Below, piece after piece: positions 18,801 through 29,029 of a stretch of 64,000 nucleotides of DNA. Below the pieces are notes generated by a model. That model was not told where the DNA came from, did no database searches, and saw only the letters and a program-made list of their open reading frames with translations. The translations under genes and the position numbers were made by a program. How positions within the stretch are numbered: position 1 is the stretch's first letter; the number at the start of each line of letters is the position of its first letter. Source of the DNA: CAVTWY01 sp963738615 (lineage in GTDB: Bacteria; Pseudomonadota; Gammaproteobacteria; Burkholderiales; Burkholderiaceae_C); NCBI GenBank assembly GCA_963738615.1, contig CAVTXI010000012.1, forward strand, positions 310,001 through 374,000. The letters are read 5' to 3'.

Positions 18801-21800
18801 CGCAGCTGCGTCACCAACGTCGATGATTTCGTCCGGGCCGCTGTCTCGGGCGAACAGGTACGTATCGCCACCTGCACCGCCGCGCAACGTGTCGCGAGCG
18901 CTGTCGCCGCGACCATCGAGCGTGTCCGCGCCCGCGTCGCCATCCAGCAGGTCAAGGCCCGCACCACCGACGAGCAAGTCACCGCCATCCCCTCCCCGCA
19001 GCGTGTCATTGCCCAACCCACCATCGATCGTGTCGTTACCAGCCACGCCGCTGATAACGTCGTTCCCGCCACGAGCCAAGATGACGTCGGCGCCTGCCGT
19101 GCCCGTGAAAACGTCGGCTGCGTCGGTCAATTCGCTGGTCAGGTGCGCGTCGATGTCGGCACGCGACCAGACCGTGCCGTCGCCGAATTCGACGCGCTCG
19201 ATGCCTGCTCCCGTGTAGTGACCCGACACGAGAATGCGGTTGGCGCCGGTCGAGTCGCGAACGACCAGGTCGTTGCCGCTGCGCTGGAACGTCGTGGTTA
19301 TCAACGTCAAGCCGGACCCCAGGCGCAGCGTGTCGTCTTCAACTGCCGCCGCACCTGTGTCGTCTAGCACGTCCTGCCCCAACGTCGTGGTCAGTTCGTA
19401 AACATCGGCGCCCACGCCGCCCTGCAGCGTGTCGTTGCCGGTACTGGCAGCGAAACGATCCTGCAGATTCGTGCCGCTGATGGTGTCGTTCGCCGTCGTG
19501 CCGGCAAAGTCGAATCCGCCTGAGATCAGTTGCGACAGGGACAGCGACAACCCGTGTTCGAACTTGAGCGCACCAATGCTCAGGTTCGGGTCCAGCGCGT
19601 TCTGCGCGTTGAAGTTGGTCAATCGAATCGAGTCACCCGTGCCCGTGCCGACCTGGATCACCAAACCGTTGTCAACCGCGAGCCTGATGCTGGCTGGCAG
19701 AACGCCGGTGCCGAACACGATGCGACCAGCAGCAACAGGCTGGCCGGACACTCGGTCGATGCCACGCACGTCGGTGATCGTGTCGTGTCCATCGCCGGCA
19801 CTGAACCTGTAGGTGTTGTTGCCGCCTGCAGCCACGAACGAATCGTCGCCCCGGCCGCCGGAGAAGACGGTGTTGCCGGACGAAACGTTGGCCACGTCGT
19901 TGTTCAGGCCGCCGACGACGTGAGTCGTGCCGTCGGTGCCGGTGGTCTGCGTCAGCGTCGGCGACAAGCGGCCGATCAGTTCGCTGTAGCTCAGTCGGCC
20001 ATCGGCGAACTCGAAGGTTTCGATGGCGCCATGCATTCCGCCCGTGATGTAGACGCCTTCGTTGGGTGCGTACGTGATGACGAAGTCGGCTGTATTGGCA
20101 CCCGGAGCAATCTGCAACGACGGTAATGAGACGCCGCCCAAGATCAACCGGTCGCGACCGGCACTGTCGGCGACGTTCTCGTACATGCCATTCAGGGTCG
20201 GCGCGTCGCCAGCGCTCACGACATAAGTGTCGTCACCGGCGCCTCCGGCAAGATAGTCGGTGCCAGCACCGCCCTCTAGCCTGTCGCTGCCATTTCCGCC
20301 AACAAGCGTGTCCCTGCCACCGCCCCCGTACAGCGCATCGTCACCTTGCAGATTCGAGCTGTCGGTCACGTTGACTTGGTCCTCACCGACGAGCCAGTCA
20401 TCCCCGTCACCGCCAAGCAAGATGTCGTTGCCGCCACCCCCGCGCATTACATCGTCGCCCACTCCACCGTCCAGTTGATCGGACCCGTGGAACTCGGCCG
20501 CGACGGTCGATTCGTCGGCGTCGCCGATCAACGTGTCGGCACCCAGGCCACCAATCAGAACGTCGTTGGCGCCATGGCCCTGCAAGTAGTCGTCTCCCTC
20601 CTCGCCGTCCAGCAAGTCAGCCCCGTGCGCAGAGCCTTCCACGTCGCTTGTAGGCGCATCGCCGGCAAGCGAGTCATTGCCTTGCCCTCCGTAGAGCGTG
20701 TCAGCGCCGCCTTCGCCTTGCAGGTAGTCATCGCCGTCTTCGCCGTCCAGGTAGTCGTCGCCGTGCGCGCTGCCGGCCAGGTGGCTTGCATCGCTGTCGC
20801 CAAACAACGAGTCGGCACCGATGCCACCAAACAGGGTGTCAGAGCCGCCTTCTCCCTGCAGCAAGTCATCGCCGTCTTCGCCGTCGAGATAGTCGGCGCC
20901 GTGGTACTGCGGCTGCAGGTAGTCCGCGTCGGACATGGGCCGGTTGCCACCGTCACCCCACAGGCTGTCGTTGCCTTGCCCACCAAACAAATCGTCGTCG
21001 CGTCCGCCGCCGGCGAGTTGATCTGCGCCGTCGCCGCCATCGAGGTGGTCGACGCCGTGAGCGGTAGCCGGGGTATCGAAGAGATCCGACTCATCGCCCC
21101 ACAGTAGATCGTTGTCGGCACCACCATACAACTCGTCGTCACCGCCCTGACCGCTGATGTAGTCGTTGCCGGCACCCCCGCTGAGAACGTCGTTGCCGTG
21201 ATACGCAAGCGGCGTCCACGTGGCGTAGTAGACGCCATCGACGGGCTGACTGCCGTCGCCTTCGATAACATCGTCGCCCTCTTGGCCGAAAATCACGTCA
21301 TGGTTCGCCATGCCCGAGACGCGATCGTCGCCCGCGCCTGCATACACCACGTCGGCGCCCGTGCCCGCGCTGACGCGGTCGTTCCCGGCACCGGCGTCGA
21401 TGAAGTTGCCTTCGGTCTCACCGTTGGAGCCGATGTTGCCGGCCCCAGCGACGACATACGTGTTGTTGCCGCGTGAGTCTTCACCGGGCGGGTCATACAC
21501 CACCCAGTTGAAGCCCCGCGCCAGTTCTTCACCCTGCGAAGCGATGGGGGTGTAGTCCGTGCGGAAGGGCAGATCGAAGCGGCCGAAATCGCTGCCGAAG
21601 ATGTAGTCGCTGCCCTCACCGCCGCGCAGGGTGTCGGCGCCCTCGCCGCCCATCAGGACGTCGGCACCATCGCCGCCGTCGATCACGTCGTCGCCTGCTC
21701 GACCCGCCAGTCCGTCATTGCCGCCGCCGCCGGTGATGCTGTCGGCATTGCCAGTGCCGTTGAGGAGGTCGGCAGTTCCAGCCTGCGCGCCGTCGCTCAC

Positions 21801-23583
21801 ATAGCGACCGTCAGCGTCGAACTCATAGCGCAATCCGTCGGCACTGATGCGCCTGATGTACTCCCCCTCGAAGCTGCTCGTGGTTTGCGTCGGCGCCACC
21901 GTGTTGCCGAGGTTGATGCCCAGCTGGCCGTTCTGCCAGTTGCGGATGCGGATCTGGTTCAGGCTGCTATCGCGCTGGATGATCAGGTTTTGGCCGCCCG
22001 TGCCGTTGTCGACCAAGCTGTAGACCCATTGATCGTCGGACCAGAAAGTCCACGCCGGCAGCGCTGCGCTCGGCGTCGGCACCAGTGAGTTGTTGACCAT
22101 CGATCTCGATGCGGCCATCGCCGCCGCTGTCGATGATGGTGTCTGTTCCGAAGGCGCCGCTCGAGCGATAGGTGTCGTTGCCCTGGCCGCCATACAGGTA
22201 GTCGCCGTAGGCTCCGCCGTCGAGCGTGTCCGCCCCCGTGCCACCAAACAAAGAGTCGGCGCCCTGGCCGCCGATGAGCGTGTCGGCGCCGTCCAGGCCC
22301 ATCAGCAGGTCGCTGCCTGCGCCACCATCGAGCATGTCGGCCTGCGCGCCGCCGAGGGCCGCGTCGTTCAGCCCTTCGGCATCGACCCAGCTCATGGCCG
22401 AAGAGCCGGCCTGCACGTGCCAAGCCTGCGCACGATGCGCCGCCGCCTGGGCCACGTCGCCGTTGTCGTCGAGCGACCAAACGACTTCGGCAAGGGCGCG
22501 AGGACTCTTCAGCGTGGAAGCATCGGCGGCGATGTCCGACCACCGAAAGTGAAGGTGGCCACCAGCGGTATCGAACAACTGGCTCGCGGTGGCTGGATCA
22601 CGAAAGTAGTGGTACTCCATGGCGGCAAGCATCAGCGCGCGCTGCATGGGGTCGGATGCCGCGCTGCCCTGCGCCTGCGTGACGAGGTAGATGTCAGCAG
22701 CAAAGCGATCCAACACCGGCGTCGCGTTGCTGGTCACATGGGCGACATACAGTCTGTCGATGAAGTTGGGCTCCAAGCTGACCTGCGGATCACGGTCGTA
22801 GAGCCTGCTGTCGAAGATCATTTCGAGCAGTTGCGGTGCTGCGCGTATTGCTTGTGCGAGCGCTGGCGAGGCAAGCATGGCCGCCAACATGGTCATCGAA
22901 TGCAAGGCCACGCGGCCGTCCGCTGCAAAGCCACCTTGCAACAGTGTGGGCGTGCCCACAGGCACCACTTGGTGAGATCCTTCGATGGTAGGCACCTGGT
23001 CACGTAGGACGGCGAGGATCTCGCCTTCCAGGGAGATGCTCCTGACGGAACCCTCTCTGCGATAAAACTCGGACAAGAAGTTGACGACGTAATCCGAGAA
23101 AGCCGCGTCACTCATTCCCGCACCCAGCATCCACGACCTGTACAGCACCAGGTTGAGCGGGTTCAAAGCCGAAGCTTGAAACGGCGCAGGGTCGAACGTC
23201 ACCGCAGGTCTGTCGAAGAATACGGCCATCAGGGAAGCCAAACCTCCACCCAACGAGTGCCCGGTGAAGCCGATGTTGGCATTGGGGTGGGCCCGTCTGG
23301 TCTCCAGATACAGCGCCATCGCTTCGTTGATCTGTGGTGAGGGCAACCCACCTCCTGCGGGAATATTGGCGGCAATGAAGTCCAACGCCTTACCTTCGTT
23401 GGTCCCGGTGTAGGCGATGACGATGTCGTTGCCATTCTGGTAGACGCCCGCGGAGAAACCACCGCCCGAAACGCTGTCCGGCAACCACGAAAGCTCCTTC
23501 CAACCGGTGGTGGGTGTGCGGTTTCGCTGCGTGCGCGCATAAACACGGTTGGCAAGCTGGGCGTATTCGATATCGGTCGGCAT
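12823..23583 (-). CDS. Giant lipase-RTX protein (class 3 lipase-like domain plus hemolysin-type calcium-binding repeats), frameshifted
   Basis: Read from the ATG at 23583 to the stop at 12823, with about twelve single-base corrections, this is one protein of about 3,584 residues. Residues 1 to about 420 form an alpha/beta-hydrolase domain with the class 3 lipase elbow FTGHSLGGGLASL (Ser near residue 110). The rest is glycine/aspartate nonapeptides (GGAGNDTLxGG) mixed with VENLTLTGTxAINGTGN repeats and beta-roll caps (FADGTVW). There is no N-terminal signal peptide, as expected for type I export through the HlyB/HlyD-type genes at 27613-31228. Shifts are near 22049, 18083, 17790, 17745, 17400, 16760, 16590, 15845 and 13330 (one extra base each), and 16822, 15460 and 15322 (one missing). 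If real, the gene is dead; I think they are mostly sequence errors. The substrate is unknown, possibly polymers or lipids. Confidence 0.8.
13335..15260 (-). repeat. Tandem ~90-residue RTX repeats
   Basis: Within the giant RTX gene, six successive units begin with V/LENLTLTG. One full unit counts 90 residues (270 bp). Each runs ENLTL, INGTGN, nonapeptide GGAGNDTL blocks, YVV(D/N), TEL or NEA, and a QSSVTxTL strand. One unit carries an extra insertion of roughly 130 residues with a beta-roll cap. The units are similar but not identical, so this is an old protein repeat and not a DNA microsatellite. Confidence 0.8.
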
Positions 23584-23638
23584 GAAACTTGGTCTCGTAG
23601 AAGAGATGATCAAAAGAGGGGCAGGGCAGCTTTGATGG

Positions 23639-24242
23639 TCAGCAGGTCGTGTTCCACTTCTCAACCACGCGCTTGTACTCAGGTGCGATAGCAGGTCGAG
23701 CGCGAAACACGCCTTCCTTGTTGGAAAGCGAGAAATGCTCCGAGCGGTGCTCCGTCGTAGGGCAGCACGTTGATCTCCCGTCCTATCCACTGCGGCGACA
23801 ACGTCTGCTGCACCCAAGCGCCCTGTCGGTAGCGGTATTCGGTGTACGGCAACTTTGGCCGCCCGAGAGCCTCCCAACTCTGGCAATGAAAGAACGTTGC
23901 CACGATCACCCACTCTTGCGTGGCCGGGTCACGGTCCAGCAAGATCGGTACGTACTTGGCGCTCCATTGGCCTGGGTTGTCGGGCTTGATCGGCTTCGTA
24001 ATCAGCAACGTCATCCCCTCGTTGAACGAACCTCCGCCACCTCCTGCAATGGCGTTGGCCCGCAGCTTGGCGCTGCGCTCGATGACGATCTGCTCGCCAC
24101 CCTCCAGCTTGACGTCTTCGGTCCACGTCGTCGTGGTTGCACCGTCGCAGCCGGCGAGCAGCAGCATGGCCCCTGTACCCGACAGAGCAGCCGCAAGTGA
24201 CACAGCAACGGCACAGACTTTGCGACGTGTCGGGTTGTTCAA
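23639..24242 (-). CDS. Putative lipoprotein upstream of the RTX gene (one frameshift)
   Basis: It starts at a TTG at 24242 with AAAGGAG upstream. The signal ends in a lipobox (LLLAGC), so the mature protein should be lipid-anchored. The body has beta-type sequence (DVKLEGGEQIVIERSAKLRA, YVPILLDRDPATQEWVIVAT, WEALGRPKLPYTEYRYRQG). One extra base near 23745 breaks the frame after LPYDGAP. Removing it gives a continuation, SEHFSLSNKEGVFRARPAIA, ending WNTTC at 23639, about 200 residues in all. The gene lies 55 bp upstream of the RTX start on the same strand. I do not recognise the family; a role with the RTX protein is only suggested by position. Confidence 0.6.
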
Positions 24243-24299
24243 GTTGAGGCTCCTTTCCGAGCAGTTCGGGATCTATCCATGGGTTCTTCTCCGTGCGGC

Positions 24300-24670
24300 T
24301 CACAAGCGCGTCGTCATGCTGCTTCCTCGTTCGGTTGAGCGAAGGCATCGGTCGGCCGGATTGGGCTGATTAGAGCGCTCGTACACATCCGTGCCGCAGA
24401 CGCGCGAAATGCGCGAACCGACCGTTACGCGCGCGTCGTCCAATCGGTCGGCGCCACCGGCGGCGGTAATGATGTACGTGTCGTCGCCGACGCCACCATC
24501 CAGGTAGTCCGCGACCAGCGTGTCGTTGCCTGTGCCGCCGAACAACCTGTCGTTGCCCTGTCCACCGGTTGGGTGCCGTCACCTCGGATGGCGTTGTTGC
24601 CCTCCTGGCCGAAGATCACGTCGTTCTTGCCTGCAAGCGCAGCGATCGCTTTATCGAATGTGTGGGTCAT
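24300..24670 (-). CDS. Small RTX-type calcium-binding protein or RTX gene fragment (one frameshift)
   Basis: The start is the ATG at 24670 behind AGGAGGG. The first 40 residues (KNDVIFGQEGNNAIRGDGTQ) mirror an internal segment of the giant RTX protein (HDVIFGQEGDDVIEGDGSQ, coded near 21270). One base appears to be missing near 24575. After correction the protein continues GGQGNDRLFGGTGNDTLVA and DYLDGGVGDDTYIITAAGGA, then a non-RTX tail that ends at 24300. At about 123 residues it is very short for an RTX protein. It may be a truncated copy of the larger gene that kept its own ribosome-binding site. Confidence 0.55.
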
Positions 24671-24684
24671 TGTTGCCCTCCTGC

Positions 24685-25098
24685 CTAGTCTTTGAATTGA
24701 GCGTTCGGAACGGCGAACGTGCTGTTCTTATCTGATGTTCCATCAATTTCTTCACCAGCCATCTTGAAGGTGTCTCGAATGCGAACCGTCACGTCGCCCA
24801 AGTGGCTTTGAAGGCTGGGTGATATGTATAAAAATGAGTACAAACAGTACTTCTCGAAACGAATCATCGCAACACCGCCCGGCATGCCAAACATGTACCG
24901 ACGAGCCACGTCGATTCGCAACCTGGGCAGCCGCAATAGGAAGGTGCCTGTCCCCTCGTCGATCGCCCAGGGCAATCCGTGCATGTCTTGCGGCCACTGA
25001 CGCTTCGCATAGGTGAACATGGAGATCGCCTCATCTTCGGCAGGCGGATAGATCTGATCCAGATCTTCAGGCTTTAGGTTCTTGATGACGTAGGCCAC
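24685..25098 (-). CDS. Hypothetical protein in AT-richer patch
   Basis: A GTG at 25098 with GGAGAACC upstream gives 137 residues (VAYVIKNLKPEDLDQIYPPA...). A TTG at 25137 is an alternative that would overlap the preceding stop. The sequence is soluble, contains LLRLPRLRIDVARRYMFG and VTVRIRDTFKMAGEEIDG, and shows no signal peptide or known motif. It ends 15 bp before the small RTX gene on the same strand. Codon use is less GC-biased than in the surrounding housekeeping genes. Function unknown. Confidence 0.45.
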   Translation of the reverse strand: MAYVIKNLKPEDLDQIYPPAEDEAISMFTYAKRQWPQDMHGLPWAIDEGTGTFLLRLPRLRIDVARRYMFGMPGGVAMIRFEKYCLYSFLYISPSLQSHLGDVTVRIRDTFKMAGEEIDGTSDKNSTFAVPNAQFKD

Positions 25099-25133
25099 GG
25101 CGGTTCTCCGGCATGTGTAAGTCGAGAAGTCGG

Positions 25134-25675
25134 TCAAAGAGAGGTGTCGGAACAGGTGAAGTCGAGACTTTGCGGCGCGATCAAGGGCTCTCTAATTGAG
25201 TATTGCCATCTATCCGAGCCTCCGTCCGGGATCGATTGATTCACGTAGGATTCGCCGGTGATCTCATCAACCTGCGTATACGTGATCACACCAGACGTGT
25301 CAACACGGCGCACCCACGTCTCATTGTGAGTGGGCCGAACCCACCCATGAAAGCGAGAAGGATTTAGACCAGCAACCTCCAGAACGCATAGTGTGCAAGA
25401 TCATTTGTGTAAACCTTTCCGGGCGCAAATGGCTTCCCTTGATTCTCCTGCTTTGGCGCGAACCCAAAACTGTAGCTTTGCCCGCTGCCGTCTTCGATCA
25501 CGTACCACATATGTCCGACGGAAGAGGCGTCAATGACGATGCCGTCGGCGCCCAGCAATGGTGTGTTACGTGGGCAATATATATAGTTACCGTAGGCATG
25601 GCAATTACTTCCCGTGGTGACTCTTAGCGAACACGATTGATGATGGGGAAAATGTTCCTGGCGGATGATGGGCAC
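25134..25675 (-). CDS. Hypothetical protein, frameshifted, start uncertain
   Basis: The readable frame begins by 25675 and includes LLGADGIVIDASSVGHMWY, then VIEDGSGQSYSFGFAPKQEN, GKVYTNDLAHYAFWRLL. It stops at 25365. With one missing base restored there, it continues NPSRFHGWVRPTHNETWVR, then DTSGVITYTQVDEITGESYV, ending LDFTCSDTSL at 25134, so both halves look like one protein of up to 181 residues. The 5' end overlaps the upstream gene by about 70 bases, so the true start may be nearer 25610. I do not recognise the family. Confidence 0.4.
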
Positions 25676-26030
25676 GCAATACCGTCACGCGCACACGATA
25701 AGTCCCAGGCTTTAGCGTCCTACTCAGTAGGGTCGCCTTCTTATTACCTGGATGCACTAATGAAAACTTCAGACTTTGAGTTTTAGCATCAGCAATTAAG
25801 CGACCTGCTTCTTCGATTTCAATGTTGAAGTGCGCTACAGTTTCAGGATTGCAAAGTATGCTCACTGAATACTCATTGAACTCATCGACCGTCACCGCCA
25901 TAGATGCCATGGAACCCAAGCGATTGGGGTCTATGTCGGTCGTTACATATATATTCTTCCGTCTGGAGCGCCAAGCAAACCCAAGCAACGCAAGAACAGC
26001 AAAACTCGCAAGAAGGTTGCGTCGTCTCAT
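25605..26030 (-). CDS. Hypothetical membrane-anchored protein
   Basis: The start is the ATG at 26030 behind AGGAG, giving 141 residues. The N-terminus RRRNLLASFAVLALLGFAW is a signal anchor with a positive flank. The rest is a periplasmic beta-type domain (YVTTDIDPNRLGSMASMAVT, FNEYSVSILCNPETVAHFNI, RTLKPGTYRVRVTVLRAHHP). It is the first gene of the small AT-richer group 26030-24685. No function can be assigned. A single-pass periplasmic protein next to unknown soluble proteins is compatible with many roles. Confidence 0.5.
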   Translation of the reverse strand: MRRRNLLASFAVLALLGFAWRSRRKNIYVTTDIDPNRLGSMASMAVTVDEFNEYSVSILCNPETVAHFNIEIEEAGRLIADAKTQSLKFSLVHPGNKKATLLSRTLKPGTYRVRVTVLRAHHPPGTFSPSSIVFAKSHHGK

Positions 26031-26342
26031 GCTGCGACTCCTACTTGGCGCGGCTTCGGCCAGGCGGAGCGACTCCATCTCGCCCCGGTCCCCCAGGACT
26101 GTGTCGACGGAGTAGGAACCCCAGCTCCGCTACAGTCTCGGAGGAGACGCACAAGGCACCCTTGTACTGGTCCGTTCGACATGCGCAGCGTGAGGGCGCC
26201 CGTCGGTGCGATTCGTCGACTCAACCTGCAACGTCCAAAGAAGAGAGTGGCGGCGTCAGCGGGAACATTGGCTGCGATAGGAATGGTCGAAGGGTTCACT
26301 TCGAGCCTCCTCTTTGCGGAAGGAATTGAAGCGGGAAACGAA
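26031..26342. other. Intergenic stretch without a recognisable gene
   Basis: These 312 bases lie between the glycosyltransferase stop and the start of the AT-richer gene group, both on the minus strand. Open frames across it have no recognisable protein character. It should contain the promoter of the 26030-24685 group, but I cannot point to convincing -35/-10 boxes. Confidence 0.5.
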
Positions 26343-27610
26343 TCATGCTGTGATCTCCACCGCAGCGCACACGGCGCGTGGCAGCGGCACTCGGCCGCGC
26401 GCCAGCGGAGAGACGAGCAGACGTTCGTAGCCTGCGTTACCGTGCGCGAAGGAAGGGTTGGTGAGTAGTTGCGGATCGTTGCTCCGGTCCGCGGCTCTTT
26501 GTCTCGGTTGGTTGACCCGAGCCAGCAGGCAACTCGCGATGGACTGGGTATCGAAGAAGTCGACCAGCGTTCCGGCCTGACCAGGGCGAATGACCTCTCG
26601 CACGGGCGCCGTGTCGCTCGCGACGACATTCGCCCCACAAGCCATCGCCTCCAGCAACGACCAGCTCAGCACGAACGGATACGTCAGATAAACGTGCGCT
26701 GCCGACACCTGCAGCACCTTCACGTACTGCGCACGCGGCAACTTGCCCATGAAGTGCGTCCGCGTCGCGTCCAGCTTCACTTCGCGCAACATCTTCTCGC
26801 GCCAGTTCTTCGCGTCCTTCGGCTTTTGACCATAGCTCACGTCGTCACCGCCGACGATCACCGCGTGCACTGTCTTGTGCTGCTGCTGCAACTGCTCCAG
26901 CGCCCGCATGAAGACGTGGAACCCGCGGTACGGCTCGAGGTTGCGCGCAACGTAGGTCACGACCGGGTCGCCGGCCTTCAGTAACGTGCCGCTTGGCGTA
27001 CTGATCCACGCTGTCGGGTCCGGCCCCAGTCCCTCCATGTCGACTCCCTCGTGCTGCACCGTGATCTTCGGCTGGAAGATTTCCGGATGCCGGCTCTTCT
27101 GCCAATGCGTTGGTGACACGCCCACGTCGCAGTGCGTCAGGTTCAGCGCATGCAGCGCGTTCCACGTGCGGATGCGCGATGCGGTCGTCGAGTGGTGATC
27201 GGGAATTCAGGGTCGAAGCCGATGTCGGCGCCTTCGCTCGAGTAGTACCACTCGCAGTAGTGCACCAGCCGCGCATCGGGGAATACATCCTTCACGTACA
27301 GGCTTTCGCCCCAACCCGGGTGCGCCAGCACCGCATCGGGTGTGAAGCCTTGCTGCTTCAGCTTCAACAGCTCCCGCACGACCTGCTGCCCGTTGAGTAC
27401 CGCGGCTTCCATCGATCGCAGATACAGGTGCTGGTCCTTGCGCACGGCTCACGCGCGGGGCGGTAGCGGGTCAGGCCGTGGAAGCCGGACACGCCCGGCG
27501 CCGTGTCGTGGCCAAGCGCGCGTACGTTCCAGCCGGGGCGTTGGCTCCAGTCCTTCACCATGTGGCGGAACTGGCCGGGGAAGTTTTGATGCAACGACAA
27601 GCAGGCGCAC
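26343..27610 (-). CDS. Family 4-type glycosyltransferase (three frameshifts)
   Basis: Read from the GTG at 27610, just after the HlyD stop, it gives about 422 residues once three indels are corrected (one extra base near 27600; one missing near 27438 and near 27202). The N-terminus LSLHQNFPGQFRHM and DAVLAHPGWGESLYV is the usual start of GT4 enzymes. The C-terminal donor domain has VTYVARNLEPYRGFHVFMRA, VSAAHVYLTYPFVLSWSLLE, CGANVVASDTAPVREVI, with the E-x7-E-like region in SWSLLEAMA. Such enzymes transfer sugar from a nucleotide donor. Its coupling to the type I exporter operon suggests action on the exported protein or on a surface glycan. Confidence 0.75.
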
Positions 27611-27612
27611 GT

Positions 27613-29029
27613 TCACCGCTCCTTCAGACTCTGGTCGGTGGCCTGCTGGACGGGTGCCAGCAGGTAGTCGATGACGCGGCGCCGGCCGGTCTTGATTTCG
27701 GCGCTGAGGTTCATGCCAGGGGCCAGGGCGATGGGTTTGCCTTCGACGTTCACGTGCGTAGCGTTCAGCCGCAGCGTGGCCGGGAAGACGGCGCCGCGCT
27801 TGTCGTCGGCCACCGCGTCGGCGCTGACGTTGGCGACCGTGGCGTGCACGGTGCCGTAGCGGGTGAAGGGGAAGGTTTCGAGCTTGATTTCGGCCGTCTT
27901 GCCCGGCGTTGACGAAGCCGATGTCCTTGTTGTCGAGCAGCACCTCGGCGCTGACCGCAGCGCCTTGCGGCACGATGACCATCAGCGCCTGCGCGGGCGT
28001 GACCACGCCGCCCGTGGTGTGCACGGCCAGCTGCTGCACCGTGCCGTCGACCGGGGCTTCGAGTTGCGTCAGGCGTTCGCGCTGCTGGGTCTTGTTCTGC
28101 TGCTGCTTCAGCTGGTCGCGGTCGAGTTGCGCCTTGGCTTGGCGTTCGCGCAGGGTGCGTTGGGTTTCGGCCAGGAAGGCGGCCTTCGTTTGCTGGCTTT
28201 CGGCCTGAGCGGCTTGGGCTTCGGCCAACCGGGCACGCTGCATCGCAAGGTCACGCTCGAGCTCGATGCGCTCGCGCATGCGGTCCTGGCCGGCGTGCTG
28301 GTTCATGAAGCCTTGCTCGGCCAGACCCTGCACGTCGGCCTCGCGCCGGCGCGCGAGCGGCAGCGTGGCTTCGAGCTTGGCGATGGCTTCGCGGACGGTG
28401 GCTGCTTCGGCCGCGCGGCGCTGCTGCTCGGCGTCGAGCTTGGCGCGTTTGGTGGTGATGTCAGCCCACTCGGCTTGGAGCTGCAGAGCAGGCCCCTCAC
28501 CCCAGCCCTCTCCCCGGCGGGGAGAGGGGGTAGCGCCGCGGCGCAGCGCGTCGAGCAGCGCCGTGCTGCGGGCGACCTCCGATTCGGCGCCTTCGAGCTG
28601 CTTGGTCACGCTCACCTGGTCCGCCCGCGCCGCGGTGGCATCGAGCTCGATCAGCACCTGCCCCGCCTTCACCTTGTCGCCGTCGCGCACGAGGATCTTC
28701 GTGACGACGCCGGCCTCCAGCGGCTGAATCGTCTTCGTGCGTTCGCTGACGACGATGCGGCCTTGGGCCACGGCGACGATGTCGACCTTGCCCAGCACGG
28801 CCCAGGCCAGCGCGATCAGGAACAGCGCGCAGATCGCGATGGCCGCGCGCCGCGGGGCCGGGTGCACGGGGGTTTGCTCGAGGCTGAGCGCAGCGGGCAG
28901 GAAGGCTTGCTCGTCAGCGAATCGCTTCGGGCCCGCGAGTTCGCGCCGGGCTTGCCATGCCGCTCGGAAGATGGCGCTGTAGCGTGCCACCAGTTCGAGC
29001 GCCGGATGGCGCGTGACGGCCGTCGTCAT
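27613..29029 (-). CDS. HlyD-type membrane fusion protein of a type I secretion system (one frameshift)
   Basis: The ATG at 29029 overlaps the ABC transporter stop by 4 bases (ATGA). After removing one extra base near 27900, the protein is about 471 residues. A single membrane helix near residues 60-80 (AIAICALFLIALAWAVLG) is followed by the lipoyl half-motif (GRIVVSERTKTIQPLEAGVV), a long coiled coil (AEQQRRAAEAATVREAIAKL and onwards), the second lipoyl half (QLEAPVDGTVQQLAVHTTGG), and a beta-barrel end (GMNLSAEIKTGRRRVIDYLL). It bridges the inner-membrane ABC exporter and an outer-membrane TolC-type channel, which is not in the window. An intergenic-type palindromic repeat sits in frame inside the coiled coil. 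Confidence 0.85.
28493..28530. repeat. Palindromic CCCTCACCCCAGCCCTCTCCCC-type element inside a coding region
   Basis: The 38-base segment has the arms CCCTCTCCCC and GGGGAGAGGG around a short GC spacer. It is preceded by CCCCTCACCCCAG. This palindrome type is known as a dispersed intergenic repeat in several proteobacteria. Here it lies within the HlyD-type gene and is read as PSPRRGEGWGEG, interrupting the coiled-coil region without breaking the frame. Confidence 0.7.

Noticed and set aside
19530..21107. Several valine/alanine-rich plus-strand open frames opposite the RTX repeats
   Set aside because: Mirror images of GGxGxDxL codons; no start signals or conserved motifs.
12823..23583. Programmed frameshifting or phase variation of the RTX gene
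   Set aside because: Shifts are scattered, involve mixed contexts rather than slippery runs, and the same kind of shift occurs in unrelated housekeeping genes.
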